From contig QANT01005650.1 in NCBI GenBank assembly GCA_003254885.1, positions 1 through 24,093 of the forward strand: a stretch of 24,093 nt of DNA, written 5' to 3'. Position numbers and translations under genes: made by a program. Under the pieces are notes generated by a model, which saw nothing but the letters and a program-made list of their open reading frames with translations, searched no databases and was not told the DNA's origin. This DNA is from Purshia tridentata. Taxonomy: Eukaryota > Streptophyta > Magnoliopsida > Rosales > Rosaceae. Position 1 is the stretch's first letter, and every line of letters begins with the position of its first letter. Below are positions 9,993 through 19,554 of this stretch, piece by piece.

Positions 9993-12756
9993 GGTACCAT
10001 TAGCGCACTAATAATTAGGACACCCTAGGCAGAGCCCAATATTTATACTACTCATCTCAACATTTCCAAACCCAATAGTGAATCCTTTTGCTTAAGGTTT
10101 TGTTTTGGAAAATGTGGCAATAAACAATACAGAGAGTATAGTAGAGTAGGTATTTAGTTCATGATATGAATTTAAAGACGTATGTGTTGTAATTGTCAAC
10201 CAAAACACAAAGCTCTGAGATGAAAATGTATGAGCACGCATAAAATAGAAGGAATCTGGGATTGTCTCACATACGTATGACTTGGCAGTGGCAGTGAGTG
10301 GGTTGCACTTAAAAGTATGGCCGATGCCACCCACCGATTCTATTTCTATCTCAGAGACTATGAGAGATTGAGAGAGATCAGTCGGTCAGTGCATGCAGTA
10401 AATTTGATTCACCAACTTTTACTTTACTCACGCAAAAGTCACCTCAAAAATCTTTCTCAATCTTCCATTTTGGGTATTATTATTTTCACGGACTTCAAAA
10501 GCCCCACCAAAAACCTTACTCTGAATTAAAATATAATTTCCCAAAAATAAAGTATTAATGATATAAAGTAATCATCTTTGTTTCTTCTATCTCAAAGCGT
10601 GCACGTATCACTCTCACTCAACTTGGTCCGCATCCCAAAAACTTCGCAGCTATTAATGGCTATCTAGTTTGTTTACTTTGCTAAGAAACCGACCCACCAC
10701 CACTGCAATTGCTTGCAGGGTTTGAATTTTCATGCAAGAGATTGTGATGTAATAATGTGCTTCTCATCTCCCTGCTGCAAATAATTACCACTGTTTATTG
10801 GGTAAAGAATTAATTACCACGTACTGTTTATTACACTTTACACTCAACGAGCAATAGTTACTACTACTACTGTTTTACACTCAACCATCAAATACAAATA
10901 ATTTCTACTCATGTATTTAGTAGAAATTTTAAATTTTGTTGCTAAAAAGTATATTGGCTTGCAGCAGAAAAATCTGCAATGAGCATATGATGATCTTTAT
11001 GTCTGAATCTTTTGGCTTGCAATCCGTTGGGGCCACCAGCAACTGATATTAGGCTGACACTACAGTACAGCTCAATAACAATCTTGCTTTTGCAATTATT
11101 TTCATGCAGAACAAATGGCTTAATAAAGACAACCCAAATGTACCTTCAATGTATAAAGCTTTCCTGCCAATAACAGCTTTCCAGAGAAACAACGAACAAG
11201 TTTTATTTCCATTTTTTTAAATTTATATTTCATCAAGTATAAATCTTAAATTGAAAATAAAAATAATTGTTTTTGTTTTGAATTGATTGATGAAAATAAA
11301 AGGACAAGATAAAATTTCAGTTCTAGGCTTGCTTGCTAAGAAGGGACAGGTAGGGCTGAGGCCCAGGCCCAGGCCCCTACTTCATGTCTCATCAATTTCC
11401 TATCCACATCCCAAGTGCAAAAAAAACAAAAAGATTATATTTATATCATAATGACGAAAACAACCACGCTCCCACCTCAAAACCACTGTCAAATGTCAAT
11501 TCACATTGCTACGTTGCAGGCTGCAGAGTTGGTATTTGCTATTAAATGCCCAAAACTCCCGGCTCCGTCACTCTCGACTCTCGAGGGTTTTTTGTCAGTT
11601 CACTTGAGAGATTCCGGGCCCAAATCTCAATCTTGGACTGTCTGATCATGCAAATGTAAATGTTGTAGAAAACTTGTTTTTGGTGGGTTTAATGGTTTGT
11701 TAAGCAGCAAAATTTGTGCTTGTTTTCCAAAAATTTGTCAAAATAAGTTGCATGATTAAAAGAGAAAATGTTTCCTAATGCATTTTGGCACTCACTCTCT
11801 TTAATATAGACAATTTGCATTTGCTGTTCCTCTAACATAGAAAGTGATTCTGGGCTTTCCAATAACACAACTTGTTGCTATTCGTTTCGATTCAATGGCT
11901 TTTTCAAATAAAAAAAATCAAATTTCAGACTCTCTCAGTCACATTTTTCTCTTCTGATGCTCCTTTTGGCGTTGAGCAGAAAGCCCTTTTTCTTTGGAGT
12001 AGAAAAGGACGTTCACATAACTCACTTTTCCATTCTTACTCCTCTATTTCATTTATTCACATTTCTAACCCAAATCTTGTGGGCCCCACACATTAGTAAA
12101 CATTTGTGAATTTGCCCCACGGAAAGATAAACAAAAACTAATATAAAATTAAACCCACGTACCCACTAAAACTAAAAAATTTCAATGCTTGCAATGACAT
12201 TCGATTCTTGTCTCTGTACCTAATTATTATTAAACTGTTAAAACAAATGAAATAAAAAACAACATGCATGAAGTTATGTATTGCATTACCATATTATATA
12301 CCATAACAATTACGAAAATAATAATCCAACTAAAAAAAAGTCATACGAATCTTATTCTTATGAAGCCTGTAAACTACATCCATACAGAGTGCTAAAGCAG
12401 CTAAACCCACCAACAAAGCCACACCTACAAAAACAATTCATTCATTCCATCATAAATATTAGAATAAGCAAAAGAGAGTGACAAGCAAATAAAACAAAGC
12501 CCTTATTTTCCGAAACAGTACAAACTTGAAAAATGTTAAGAAAAGGAAAAAAGCGACAAGCGCCGGATTTTATGAAGTAGCTAAAACTAGGACACTGGGA
12601 TCTGCATCCTAATTCTGCCGAGTGCTGCTAGATAGGTCTACATTTCATAATACAAATAGTTTTGGGGCCAAAAGATTAATTCGAGAAAGAAATACTTTGG
12701 GTCAAACAGGGGTTTCTGTGCAAAGAAAATAGAATTTCTGTTAAGAGAGTAGAAGT

Positions 12757-12762
12757 CACGTG
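12757..12762 (+). promoter_or_regulatory. G-box in the EMS1 proximal promoter
   Basis: CACGTG is followed a few bases later by a further ACGTG (about 12767-12771). A weak TATA-like ATTAAATAAT string lies at about 12785-12795, which would put transcription start near 12820. Motif presence is seen; promoter function is inferred. Confidence 0.4.
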
Positions 12763-12837
12763 AGCTACGTGCCCTTCTCTGAAGAATTAAATAATGTTAT
12801 GGGCATTGCCACAGTCTCGCTCTCGTACTCTTTGAAA

Positions 12838-12891
12838 ATGAAAGCTATGGCGTTCAAGCTTCTTCATCTCCTCTTATCTCGTACTCATTAG
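12838..12891 (+). other. Upstream ORF (17 codons plus stop) before EMS1
   Basis: ATG at 12838 opens a frame ending in TAG at 12889-12891, with a second in-frame ATG three codons in. The peptide is hydrophobic (…MAFKLLHLLL…) and looks like the start of a signal peptide. If transcription starts near 12820 the uORF is in the EMS1 leader and could lower translation of the receptor. A GT at 12881 and the AG at 12986-12987 would, if spliced, join it in frame to the receptor start. Confidence 0.35.
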
Positions 12892-12954
12892 AGGTTTCTC
12901 TCTGTCTTTGTTTCTTTCTTTGCAAACAGCTTTAGACCCTCTCTTTCTGGTTCA

Positions 12955-12973
12955 CTCTCTCTCTCTCTCTCTC
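12955..12973 (+). repeat. (CT)n tract in the EMS1 leader
   Basis: About nine CT units end 16 bases before the EMS1 start codon, within a longer pyrimidine-rich stretch from 12895. Equivalent tracts precede XBAT33 (GA sense) and HSFB2a (CT sense). Confidence 0.75.
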
Positions 12974-12989
12974 CCCGTTTGTTTCAGTT

Positions 12990-15900
12990 ATGGTTTCGAC
13001 CAAGACTCTCTTTTTCATGCTCGTAGGGTTTGAGCTCTGTTTCCAACTCAGCACCGCCATTGTAGACCCACATGAACAACACCCTGAAAAAGAAACCCTC
13101 CTTTCCTTCAAAGCTTCACTTGAAAATCCAGAAGTTCTCTCTTCTTGGAACCCATCCACCCCACACTGCAACTGGGTCGGCGTCTCTTGCCAACTCGGCC
13201 GAGTCACCTCGCTCGCCCTCCCAACTCTGTCCCTCAAAGGCCCACTCCCGCCCTCTCTCTTCTCTCTCCCTAACCTCACCGTCCTTGACCTCTCCTCCAA
13301 CCTCCTCTATGGCCAAATCCCACCTCAGATTCTCAACCTCAAACGCTTAAGGCAGCTCTGTTTCGGCGACAACCAGTTCCATGGTGAAATACCAGCACAA
13401 CTGAGTGAGTTGACTCAGCTTGAAACCCTCAAACTCGGCACCAACCGTTTCAGCGGAAAAATACCACCAGAAATTGGAAATTTGGGTCAGCTTCAGACCC
13501 TGGACCTCTCCAGCAATGGTCTCAGCGGAAATGTTCCCCCCCAGATTGGGAACTTGACCCGTCTTATGTTCTTGGACCTTGGAAACAACCTTCTCTCAGG
13601 TTCTCTACCATTAACTCTATTTTTAAAGCTCCATTCTTTAGCTTCCTTGGACATATCAAACAATTCATTCTCTGGTCCTATCCCACCTGAAATTGGTAGC
13701 TTGAAGAATCTGACTGCCCTCTACATTGGCATTAACCATTTTTCTGGTCCATTGCCTCGTGAAATTGGTGACCTTTCACGGCTGGAGAATTTCTTTTCTC
13801 CTTCCTGTTCCATAACAGGGCCATTGCCTGAAGAGTTATCTAAGTTGGAGTCATTGAGTAAACTTGATCTTTCATACAATCCATTGAGGTGTTCGATACC
13901 GAAAGCCATTGGGAAGTTGCACAAGTTGGGTATATTAAATTTAGTCTTTTCTGAGCTTAATGGTTCTGTCCCTGCCGAGCTGGGAAACTGTAGAAATCTA
14001 AAGACACTTATGCTTTCCTTCAATTCGCTTTCTGGGTCGTTGCCGGAGGAGCTTTCTGAGCTGCCCATCTTGACATTTTCTGCCGAAAAGAACCAGCTTT
14101 CCGGGCCATTGCCTCTTTGGCTTGGAAACTGGAAACAGGTTGAATCCATTTTACTTTCGAGCAATCTCTTTTCCGGGTATATCCCACCTGAGATTGGGAA
14201 TTGCTCCATGCTTCAGCACCTTAGCTTGAGCAACAATTTGTTGACGGGTCCAATTCCAGAAGAGCTCTGTAATGCTGTCCCACTTTTGGAGATTGATTTG
14301 GATAGCAATTTCCTCTCAGGAACGATTGAGAAGACTTTTGTGAGGTGTAGGAACCTCACCCAGTTGGTTTTGGTCAATAATCAGATTGTTGGATCAATAC
14401 CAGACTACCTTTCAGAGCTTCCTCTAATGCTGCTGGACCTTGATTCAAACAACTTCACGGGTACGATACCTAACAGTCTGTGGAAGTCATTCAATCTGAT
14501 GGAATTCTCCGCTGCCAATAATCTGTTGACGGGTTCTATCTCAAAGGAGATTGGCAGTGCAGCAGTGTTGCAAAGGCTAGTTCTCAGTAACAATCGGTTG
14601 ACAGGGACTATACCTACTGAGATTGGAAATCTCAGTAGTCTTTCCGTCCTCAACTTGAATTCAAATCTTCTTGAAGGGAGTATTCCGACCGAGCTTGGCC
14701 AGTGCACGGCACTTACGACATTGGACTTGGGAACCAACTATCTCAAGGGCTCTATCCCAGAGGAGCTTGCAGACCTGTCTCAGATACAATGTTTGGTACT
14801 TTCTCACAATAATCTATCTGGGTCAATTCCTTCAAAACCATCTTTGTATTTTCGGCAGGTTACCATCCCTGATTTGAGCTTTGTTCAACATGTTGGAGTA
14901 TTTGATCTGTCCTACAATAGATTGTCTGGCACAATACCCGAAGATTTGGGAGACTGCATGGTTCTGGTAGATCTCTTGATCAGCAACAACATGCTGTCTG
15001 GGGGAATTCCAAGATCCCTCTCTCACTTAACAAATCTTACAACTTTGGATTTGTCTGGGAATATGCTTACTGGTTCCATTCCTCCAGAGTTTGGTGATTC
15101 CCCCAAGCTTCAAGGCTTGTATCTGGGGAATAACCATCTCACAAGCACCATCCCGGGAAGCTTAGGTCGTTTGGGAAGTTTGGTAAAGCTGAATTTGACT
15201 GGTAATAAGTTATCTGGTGCTGTACCTGTAAGCTTTGGCAACTTGAGAGAGCTAACCCACTTGGATTTAAGCGCTAACGAGCTTGAGGGTGAGCTTCCTT
15301 CGTCTCTTTCAAGCATGCAGAATCTTGTAGGGTTGTATGTTCAGAAAAACAGGCTTTCTGGTGAGGTTGATAAGTTGTTCTCAAATTCCATGGCATGGAG
15401 GATCGAAACTATGAACTTGAGCAACAATTTCTTTAATGGGGAACTGCCCCAAGCTTTGGGAAATCTGTCATACTTGACATATCTGGATCTTCACGAAAAT
15501 TTGTTTAGTGGGAAGATTCCTCCAGACCTGGGTAATCTGATGCAGCTGGAGTATTTTGATGTTTCAAGTAACAGGCTTTCTGGACCGATCCCAGAGAAGA
15601 TATGCAGCCTGATCAATCTGTTTTATATGAGTTTGGCAGAAAATAAGTTGGAAGGGCCGATTCCCAGGAGTGGTATATGCCAGAACCTGTCAAAGAAATC
15701 ACTTGCTGGCAACAAAAAATTATGTGGAAGAATTATGAATTTGGATTGCCAGGTCAAAAGATTTGATAAATCAGCACTGTTGAATGCCTGGGGAGTTGCA
15801 GCTATTGTGGTTGGAAGTGCTCTGATAATTCTTACTGTAGCTTTAGCTCTAATAAGATGGATTACTAGAAGCAGCAGGCAAAATGATCCTGAAGAAACTG

Positions 15901-16889
15901 AGGAAAGCAAGCTAAATAGTTTCATGGATCATAATCTATATTTCCTCAGTAGCAGCAGATCAAAGGAACCTCTAAGCATCAATTTGGCCATGTTTGAGCA
16001 GCCTCTTCTGAAGTTAACTTTGGTAGATATTCTTGAAGCCACCAACAATTTCTGCAAGACAAACATAATTGGTGATGGAGGCTTTGGAACTGTGTACAAG
16101 GCCACTTTGTCCAATGGGAGAACAGTTGCAGTTAAGAAGCTAAGTGAATATAAAACCCAGGGTCATCGAGAATTCTTGGCTGAAATGGAAACCCTGGGTA
16201 AGGTAAAACACCAAAATCTGGTTCCATTGCTTGGGTACTGCTCTTTTGGTGAGGAGAAGCTCCTTGTTTATGAATATATGGTAAATGGGAGCCTAGACCA
16301 TTGGCTGAGGAATCGGATTGGAGCTCTTGAAGTGCTTGATTGGGACAGACGTTTCAAAATTGCAATGGGTGCAGCACGTGGAATAGCTTTTCTCCACCAT
16401 GGCTTTATCCCTCACATTATTCACAGGGACATTAAAGCCAGCAACATCTTACTCAATGAAGACTTTGAGCCAAAAGTTGCAGACTTTGGACTTGCAAGAT
16501 TGATCAGTGCCTGTGAGACTCATGTTACAACTGATATTGCGGGAACATTAGGGTATATTCCACCGGAGTATGGACAATGTGGGAGGTCCACTACAAAGGG
16601 AGATGTCTATAGTTTTGGTGTGATACTGCTTGAATTGGTGACAGGGAAAGAGCCAACAGGGCCTGACTTTAAAGACAAGGAAGGCGGGAATTTGGTGGGT
16701 TGGGTTTCTCAACAGATCAAGAAGGGGCAAGCTGCTGATGTTCTTGACCCAATTGTACTCAATGCCGATTCAAAGCACATGATGCTTCAAATGCTGCAGA
16801 TTGCTTGTGTATGCCTTTCTGATAACCCTGCTGGTAGGCCTACCATGCTTCAAGTGTTAAAGTTCCTTAAAGGGATCAGAGATGAGTAA
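12990..16889 (+). CDS. EMS1: EMS1/EXS leucine-rich-repeat receptor kinase
   Basis: An uninterrupted 1299-residue frame. It shows a signal peptide (about 1-23), an LRR N-cap with CNWVGVSC (60-67), about 30 LxxLxLSxNxLxGxIP repeats (from about 75 to 895), an irregular island-like segment at 614-635 (KPSLYFRQ…PDLSF) and a C-terminal Cys pair (912, 920). A transmembrane helix follows (about 933-956), then a juxtamembrane part ending MFEQPLLKLTL and a kinase domain (about 1022-1296). Kinase landmarks are GDGGFGTV (1028-1035), Lys1049 (VAVK), HRDIKASN with Asp1147, DFG at 1165-1167 and PPE at 1191-1193. It is an active-looking RD kinase related to BRI1. In Arabidopsis EMS1 binds the small protein TPD1, uses SERK co-receptors and specifies the anther tapetum. 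As I recall, the Arabidopsis protein has 1192 residues. The extra length here appears as about four more LRRs, two near the N-terminus and two near 800-850. The ATG has G at -3 and +4. Confidence 0.95.
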   Translation: MVSTKTLFFMLVGFELCFQLSTAIVDPHEQHPEKETLLSFKASLENPEVLSSWNPSTPHCNWVGVSCQLGRVTSLALPTLSLKGPLPPSLFSLPNLTVLDLSSNLLYGQIPPQILNLKRLRQLCFGDNQFHGEIPAQLSELTQLETLKLGTNRFSGKIPPEIGNLGQLQTLDLSSNGLSGNVPPQIGNLTRLMFLDLGNNLLSGSLPLTLFLKLHSLASLDISNNSFSGPIPPEIGSLKNLTALYIGINHFSGPLPREIGDLSRLENFFSPSCSITGPLPEELSKLESLSKLDLSYNPLRCSIPKAIGKLHKLGILNLVFSELNGSVPAELGNCRNLKTLMLSFNSLSGSLPEELSELPILTFSAEKNQLSGPLPLWLGNWKQVESILLSSNLFSGYIPPEIGNCSMLQHLSLSNNLLTGPIPEELCNAVPLLEIDLDSNFLSGTIEKTFVRCRNLTQLVLVNNQIVGSIPDYLSELPLMLLDLDSNNFTGTIPNSLWKSFNLMEFSAANNLLTGSISKEIGSAAVLQRLVLSNNRLTGTIPTEIGNLSSLSVLNLNSNLLEGSIPTELGQCTALTTLDLGTNYLKGSIPEELADLSQIQCLVLSHNNLSGSIPSKPSLYFRQVTIPDLSFVQHVGVFDLSYNRLSGTIPEDLGDCMVLVDLLISNNMLSGGIPRSLSHLTNLTTLDLSGNMLTGSIPPEFGDSPKLQGLYLGNNHLTSTIPGSLGRLGSLVKLNLTGNKLSGAVPVSFGNLRELTHLDLSANELEGELPSSLSSMQNLVGLYVQKNRLSGEVDKLFSNSMAWRIETMNLSNNFFNGELPQALGNLSYLTYLDLHENLFSGKIPPDLGNLMQLEYFDVSSNRLSGPIPEKICSLINLFYMSLAENKLEGPIPRSGICQNLSKKSLAGNKKLCGRIMNLDCQVKRFDKSALLNAWGVAAIVVGSALIILTVALALIRWITRSSRQNDPEETEESKLNSFMDHNLYFLSSSRSKEPLSINLAMFEQPLLKLTLVDILEATNNFCKTNIIGDGGFGTVYKATLSNGRTVAVKKLSEYKTQGHREFLAEMETLGKVKHQNLVPLLGYCSFGEEKLLVYEYMVNGSLDHWLRNRIGALEVLDWDRRFKIAMGAARGIAFLHHGFIPHIIHRDIKASNILLNEDFEPKVADFGLARLISACETHVTTDIAGTLGYIPPEYGQCGRSTTKGDVYSFGVILLELVTGKEPTGPDFKDKEGGNLVGWVSQQIKKGQAADVLDPIVLNADSKHMMLQMLQIACVCLSDNPAGRPTMLQVLKFLKGIRDE

Positions 16890-16926
16890 AAGGGTGGCTT
16901 TGTTTTATGTTAAGAGGGTGGGTGGG

Positions 16927-16940
16927 TTTAGGGTTTAGGT
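16927..16940 (+). repeat. Two-unit telomere-type repeat in the EMS1 3'UTR
   Basis: TTTAGGG is followed directly by TTTAGGT. Short telo-boxes of this kind recur in plant genes and can recruit TRB proteins and Polycomb. They are usually in promoters and first introns, so a 3'UTR place is less typical. It could be chance. Confidence 0.5.
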
Positions 16941-18303
16941 TTGTTGTTAGAATGATGTTGTAAAGTGTACTCGCTAGGATCGTAAAGTTGTAACGGTTTC
17001 AGTCGCTAACATAATCAAAAGTCAGAGTTTCATACTCTTCATGACCATATTTGATTTGCCCCTTTCATTTCTTCTATTTGATATTTTAGAAGATATTTTA
17101 TTTTAATTTTTTTCTTTTGGTACATTGGGCTTGCACGTGGACCATCCATGCAGAGATAAACTTTCCGGGTTATTAATTATCTCAGAAATTAGGGTTTAAG
17201 AGTTTGGAACCATCTCAAAGATATTTTCTCATTTAGCAGTATTAAGTTAACAAGGAATATTGATAAAGCAAATGTGTGCACAATTTCTTTCTACATTAAT
17301 TGCATGATTGCATCAAGCTCAAAAGTCCCAACCTGGAGATGATCAAGTCAAAGAGAGAATATGGGGACGGCAAGCAAAGAAAAAAAGAGTATAAAACCCT
17401 TTCCCAAACGACACCCATAAATGCTCTTTTGCATTGCATGTCATCAACGGTGATATTCACACCATATTGCCATGTAATGTTCACTACACTCGGGAAATGC
17501 AAGAACTCACTTGCAGCACTAACTATTAACCCATTTCAGTAACAACTTTAATATAAAGAAGAAACGTTAAACTGTTAGATCTACTTTTATAAATTAATAT
17601 TGTAAATTAAATAAATTGACCATAATTTAATCAATTGCTAATAAGCTAATTGTAATTAAATAAATAGATAAATACAATTTTTTATAAAATATTAAAATAA
17701 TTATGATTATAATTAAATAGCTAAATAATTTTCAATTTAAATAATTTTTTTCTAAATAATATTTAAATAATAAATGGTTCAGATTATAAAACTACTTTAT
17801 ATAATTGGCCAACAAAATTAAATACCACTACATTATTTTACTAATTATTTAACTCTATTAACGTTTTAAAATAAAACTTTATCATCCTAGAATATGATGA
17901 TATCATTAAACAATGATCAAACATATAAATAGAAATGAACTAAATGATCACACTTTAACTTTCCTTCTAAAAATACATTAATTTAAAATTTTAAAATGGT
18001 ACAGCCCAAGTAACAATCTAGATGTCAACAGCAATAAACCACCTAAAATGGATTAGAGCTTTTCACCTATTCCTCTTTTTAATTTCTACTCGCAACGGAA
18101 TCACGATGTATAAATTCACTATTCACTTTGCAGGAACATTTTATAAGATTCCATGTGCTTAATATTATATAAAGCATCAAAAGTTCAACACCCAAGATCA
18201 CAGAACAATCAAACGGAGAAAGTGTAATTTTTATTTTCAAAAGCAAAAAGATAAATAAGTCCAAGAACTTCTTGAAATGGGTCCCCCCGAGAGGTTGGCG
18301 ACG

Positions 18304-18329
18304 CACGTGAACCCATTTTGGCACGTGCC
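18304..18329. promoter_or_regulatory. Paired G-boxes downstream of HSFB2a
   Basis: CACGTG at 18304-18309 and again at 18322-18327, the second inside a perfect 10-bp palindrome (GGCACGTGCC, 18320-18329). They are 18 bases apart and 120-150 bases past the HSFB2a stop codon. Two-unit heat shock elements (TTCnnGAA) flank them at 18269-18276 and 18368-18375. The arrangement resembles a promoter facing into HSFB2a from behind. Function is inferred. Confidence 0.4.
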
Positions 18330-18396
18330 TCAATCCTTGTGAACCGGGGGTGGTTTCATCTATCCAGTTCCAGAAGGCAGTACTCTACTACTCCCT

Positions 18397-18417
18397 ATCA
18401 TCATCATCATCATCATC
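18397..18417. repeat. (ATC)7 microsatellite in the HSFB2a 3'UTR
   Basis: Seven perfect ATC units 32 bases past the HSFB2a stop codon; likely length-variable between varieties. Confidence 0.85.
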
Positions 18418-18449
18418 TACTAATCATATCAAGTAAATCTAACTATCAA

Positions 18450-19436
18450 TCAATTACAGACCCTCTGATTAGCCCTGTGGCTCTGCTTCAGCCACGGTGT
18501 TTCCTCTCGATCAACATCCAACGGCTCTGATTTCACCTCCGTCGTACCACTCGGTTGCTGCAGCCGTAAATCCGTCTCATCCTCCTCCGCCGCTGCTACA
18601 CCATCGCCGCTCACCTCCCTCGCTCGCTTCGCTCCAATCGCCACGCCGAAAAGCTTCGGGCTTTCCTCTTCCTCCTCGCCGGGAAAACGCTTCGCCGGCA
18701 TCAAATCCAGAGGTTTTACCTCCAGAAAACCGCTCTCTGATTGAGCGAACGCGTAATTGGACACCATGCTGAAGATGTTGTTGCACAGCGACTTTATTTC
18801 TGCCAATTCCTTGGTGAGCTGCATGTTCTCCTTCCTCAGCTTCTCGTTCTCGTCCATGAGCTCCGACGGAGCTCTAGTCGGCGACGAACTTGACGAAATC
18901 ACCTGCTCTTCGCCGGAATTCGTTGGAGATACCATAGGTTTGGGCGTCGGAATCACCATCTTCACCATCGGCGAAACCGCCGCCGAAGTCGGCGGAGGCG
19001 TTATTCTCCGGCGCTGTATTTCGCACAGAAGTCGCTTCTCGCCTTTGCGAAAGCAATCGTTCGAGAATTCCCAGCGGTCAGGTATCACCTTTCGAAATCC
19101 CTATAAATTCAACCAAATATAAATTACAAAATAAAGGATAAAAAAAAAGTGAGGAATTGAAGAAGCGAACTTTGAGAGGCTTACGTAGGTGTTGAGCTGC
19201 CTGACGAAGCTGGAAAAATTGTTGTGCTTGAAATACTTGGGGAGCAAATCTCTGGCGAAGACGGTGGGGTTCCAGACGATGAAGCTAGATCCGTCGTCGT
19301 TCCAGGAGATGACGTCATCAATTGTGTGATCGTCGACCAGCTGGTACGTCTTGGTTAAAAACGGCGTCGGTAAAGCTCTCTGTGACTCGCCACCGGAAGT
19401 GGACTCGCCGTTCTGCTCCAGCGGCGACGGAGCCAT
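18450..19436 (-). CDS. HSFB2A: Class B heat shock transcription factor HSFB2a
   Basis: Two exons, 19436-19185 and 19100-18450, separated by an 84-base intron at the position conserved in plant HSFs (between NTY and GF of the DNA-binding domain). The product has 300 residues. The DNA-binding domain covers about 22-116, with the recognition helix region [22 protein letters not shown]. An [16 protein letters not shown] coiled coil (about 167-197) has the compact spacing of class B. The repressor tetrapeptide LFGV is at 234-237, followed by a KRAR basic patch. VKSE (273-276) fits a SUMO site. There is no AHA activation motif. The C-terminus ETPWLK...NQRVCN closely matches Arabidopsis HSFB2a rather than HSFB2b. 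Such proteins bind heat shock elements and repress or fine-tune the heat response; Arabidopsis HSFB2a also affects gametophyte development and has a heat-induced antisense RNA. Two perfect heat shock elements lie upstream. The leader down to about 19680 contains no ATG. The start has G at -3 and +4. Confidence 0.95.
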
Positions 19437-19554
19437 ATCGGAAACCGCCCGCTTTTGGCAAACTAATTAAAACAGAATCAAATTAACGATAAAAGACTTA
19501 TAATTATTTACAAAAGATCAAATTGAAGAATATGATTGATGGTAGTAGCAAACC

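Larger units (their letters stand above)
7932..12837. other. Long intergenic region between the divergent BFT and EMS1 genes
   Basis: About 4.9 kb with no recognisable protein or RNA gene. It carries the BFT promoter at its left end and the EMS1 promoter at its right. Inside are an (AAAAT)-rich stretch near 8928-8946, a 23-bp tandem repeat with the only ambiguous base (9129-9174), a G-box at 9264-9269, a perfect 30-bp palindrome (9963-9992), a triple AGGCCC at 11359-11376 and a GGGCCC at about 11607-11613. Small open frames across it are short, of biased composition and match no family I know. Low-copy transposon relics could be present but I cannot recognise a family. Confidence 0.55.
16890..18449. 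other. Convergent 3' region between EMS1 and HSFB2a
   Basis: It starts with the EMS1 3'UTR (GT-rich, then T-rich to about 17110) and ends with the HSFB2a 3'UTR. From about 17540 to 17990 the DNA is extremely AT-rich (runs of AAATTAAATAA type), with no gene, and could be a decayed transposon or matrix-attachment-like sequence. The stretch 17296-17540 has short open frames on both strands but no family likeness. Paired G-boxes (18304-18329) and an (ATC)7 tract (18397-18417) are listed separately. Confidence 0.55.

Noticed and set aside
9725..10529. Several 70-80 codon frames on both strands in the BFT-EMS1 interval
   Set aside because: Short, AT-driven composition and no resemblance to known small secreted peptides or other families.
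13721..15316. Minus strand frames of 64-162 codons opposite the EMS1 LRR region
   Set aside because: They are opposite-strand shadows of the regular LRR codon pattern; no separate gene is supported.
18497..19122. Antisense 91- and 121-codon frames opposite HSFB2a exon 2 as a protein gene
   Set aside because: They are mirrors of Ser/Glu-rich coding sequence with no recognisable domain. An antisense RNA is possible and is listed as a finding, but a protein product is not supported.
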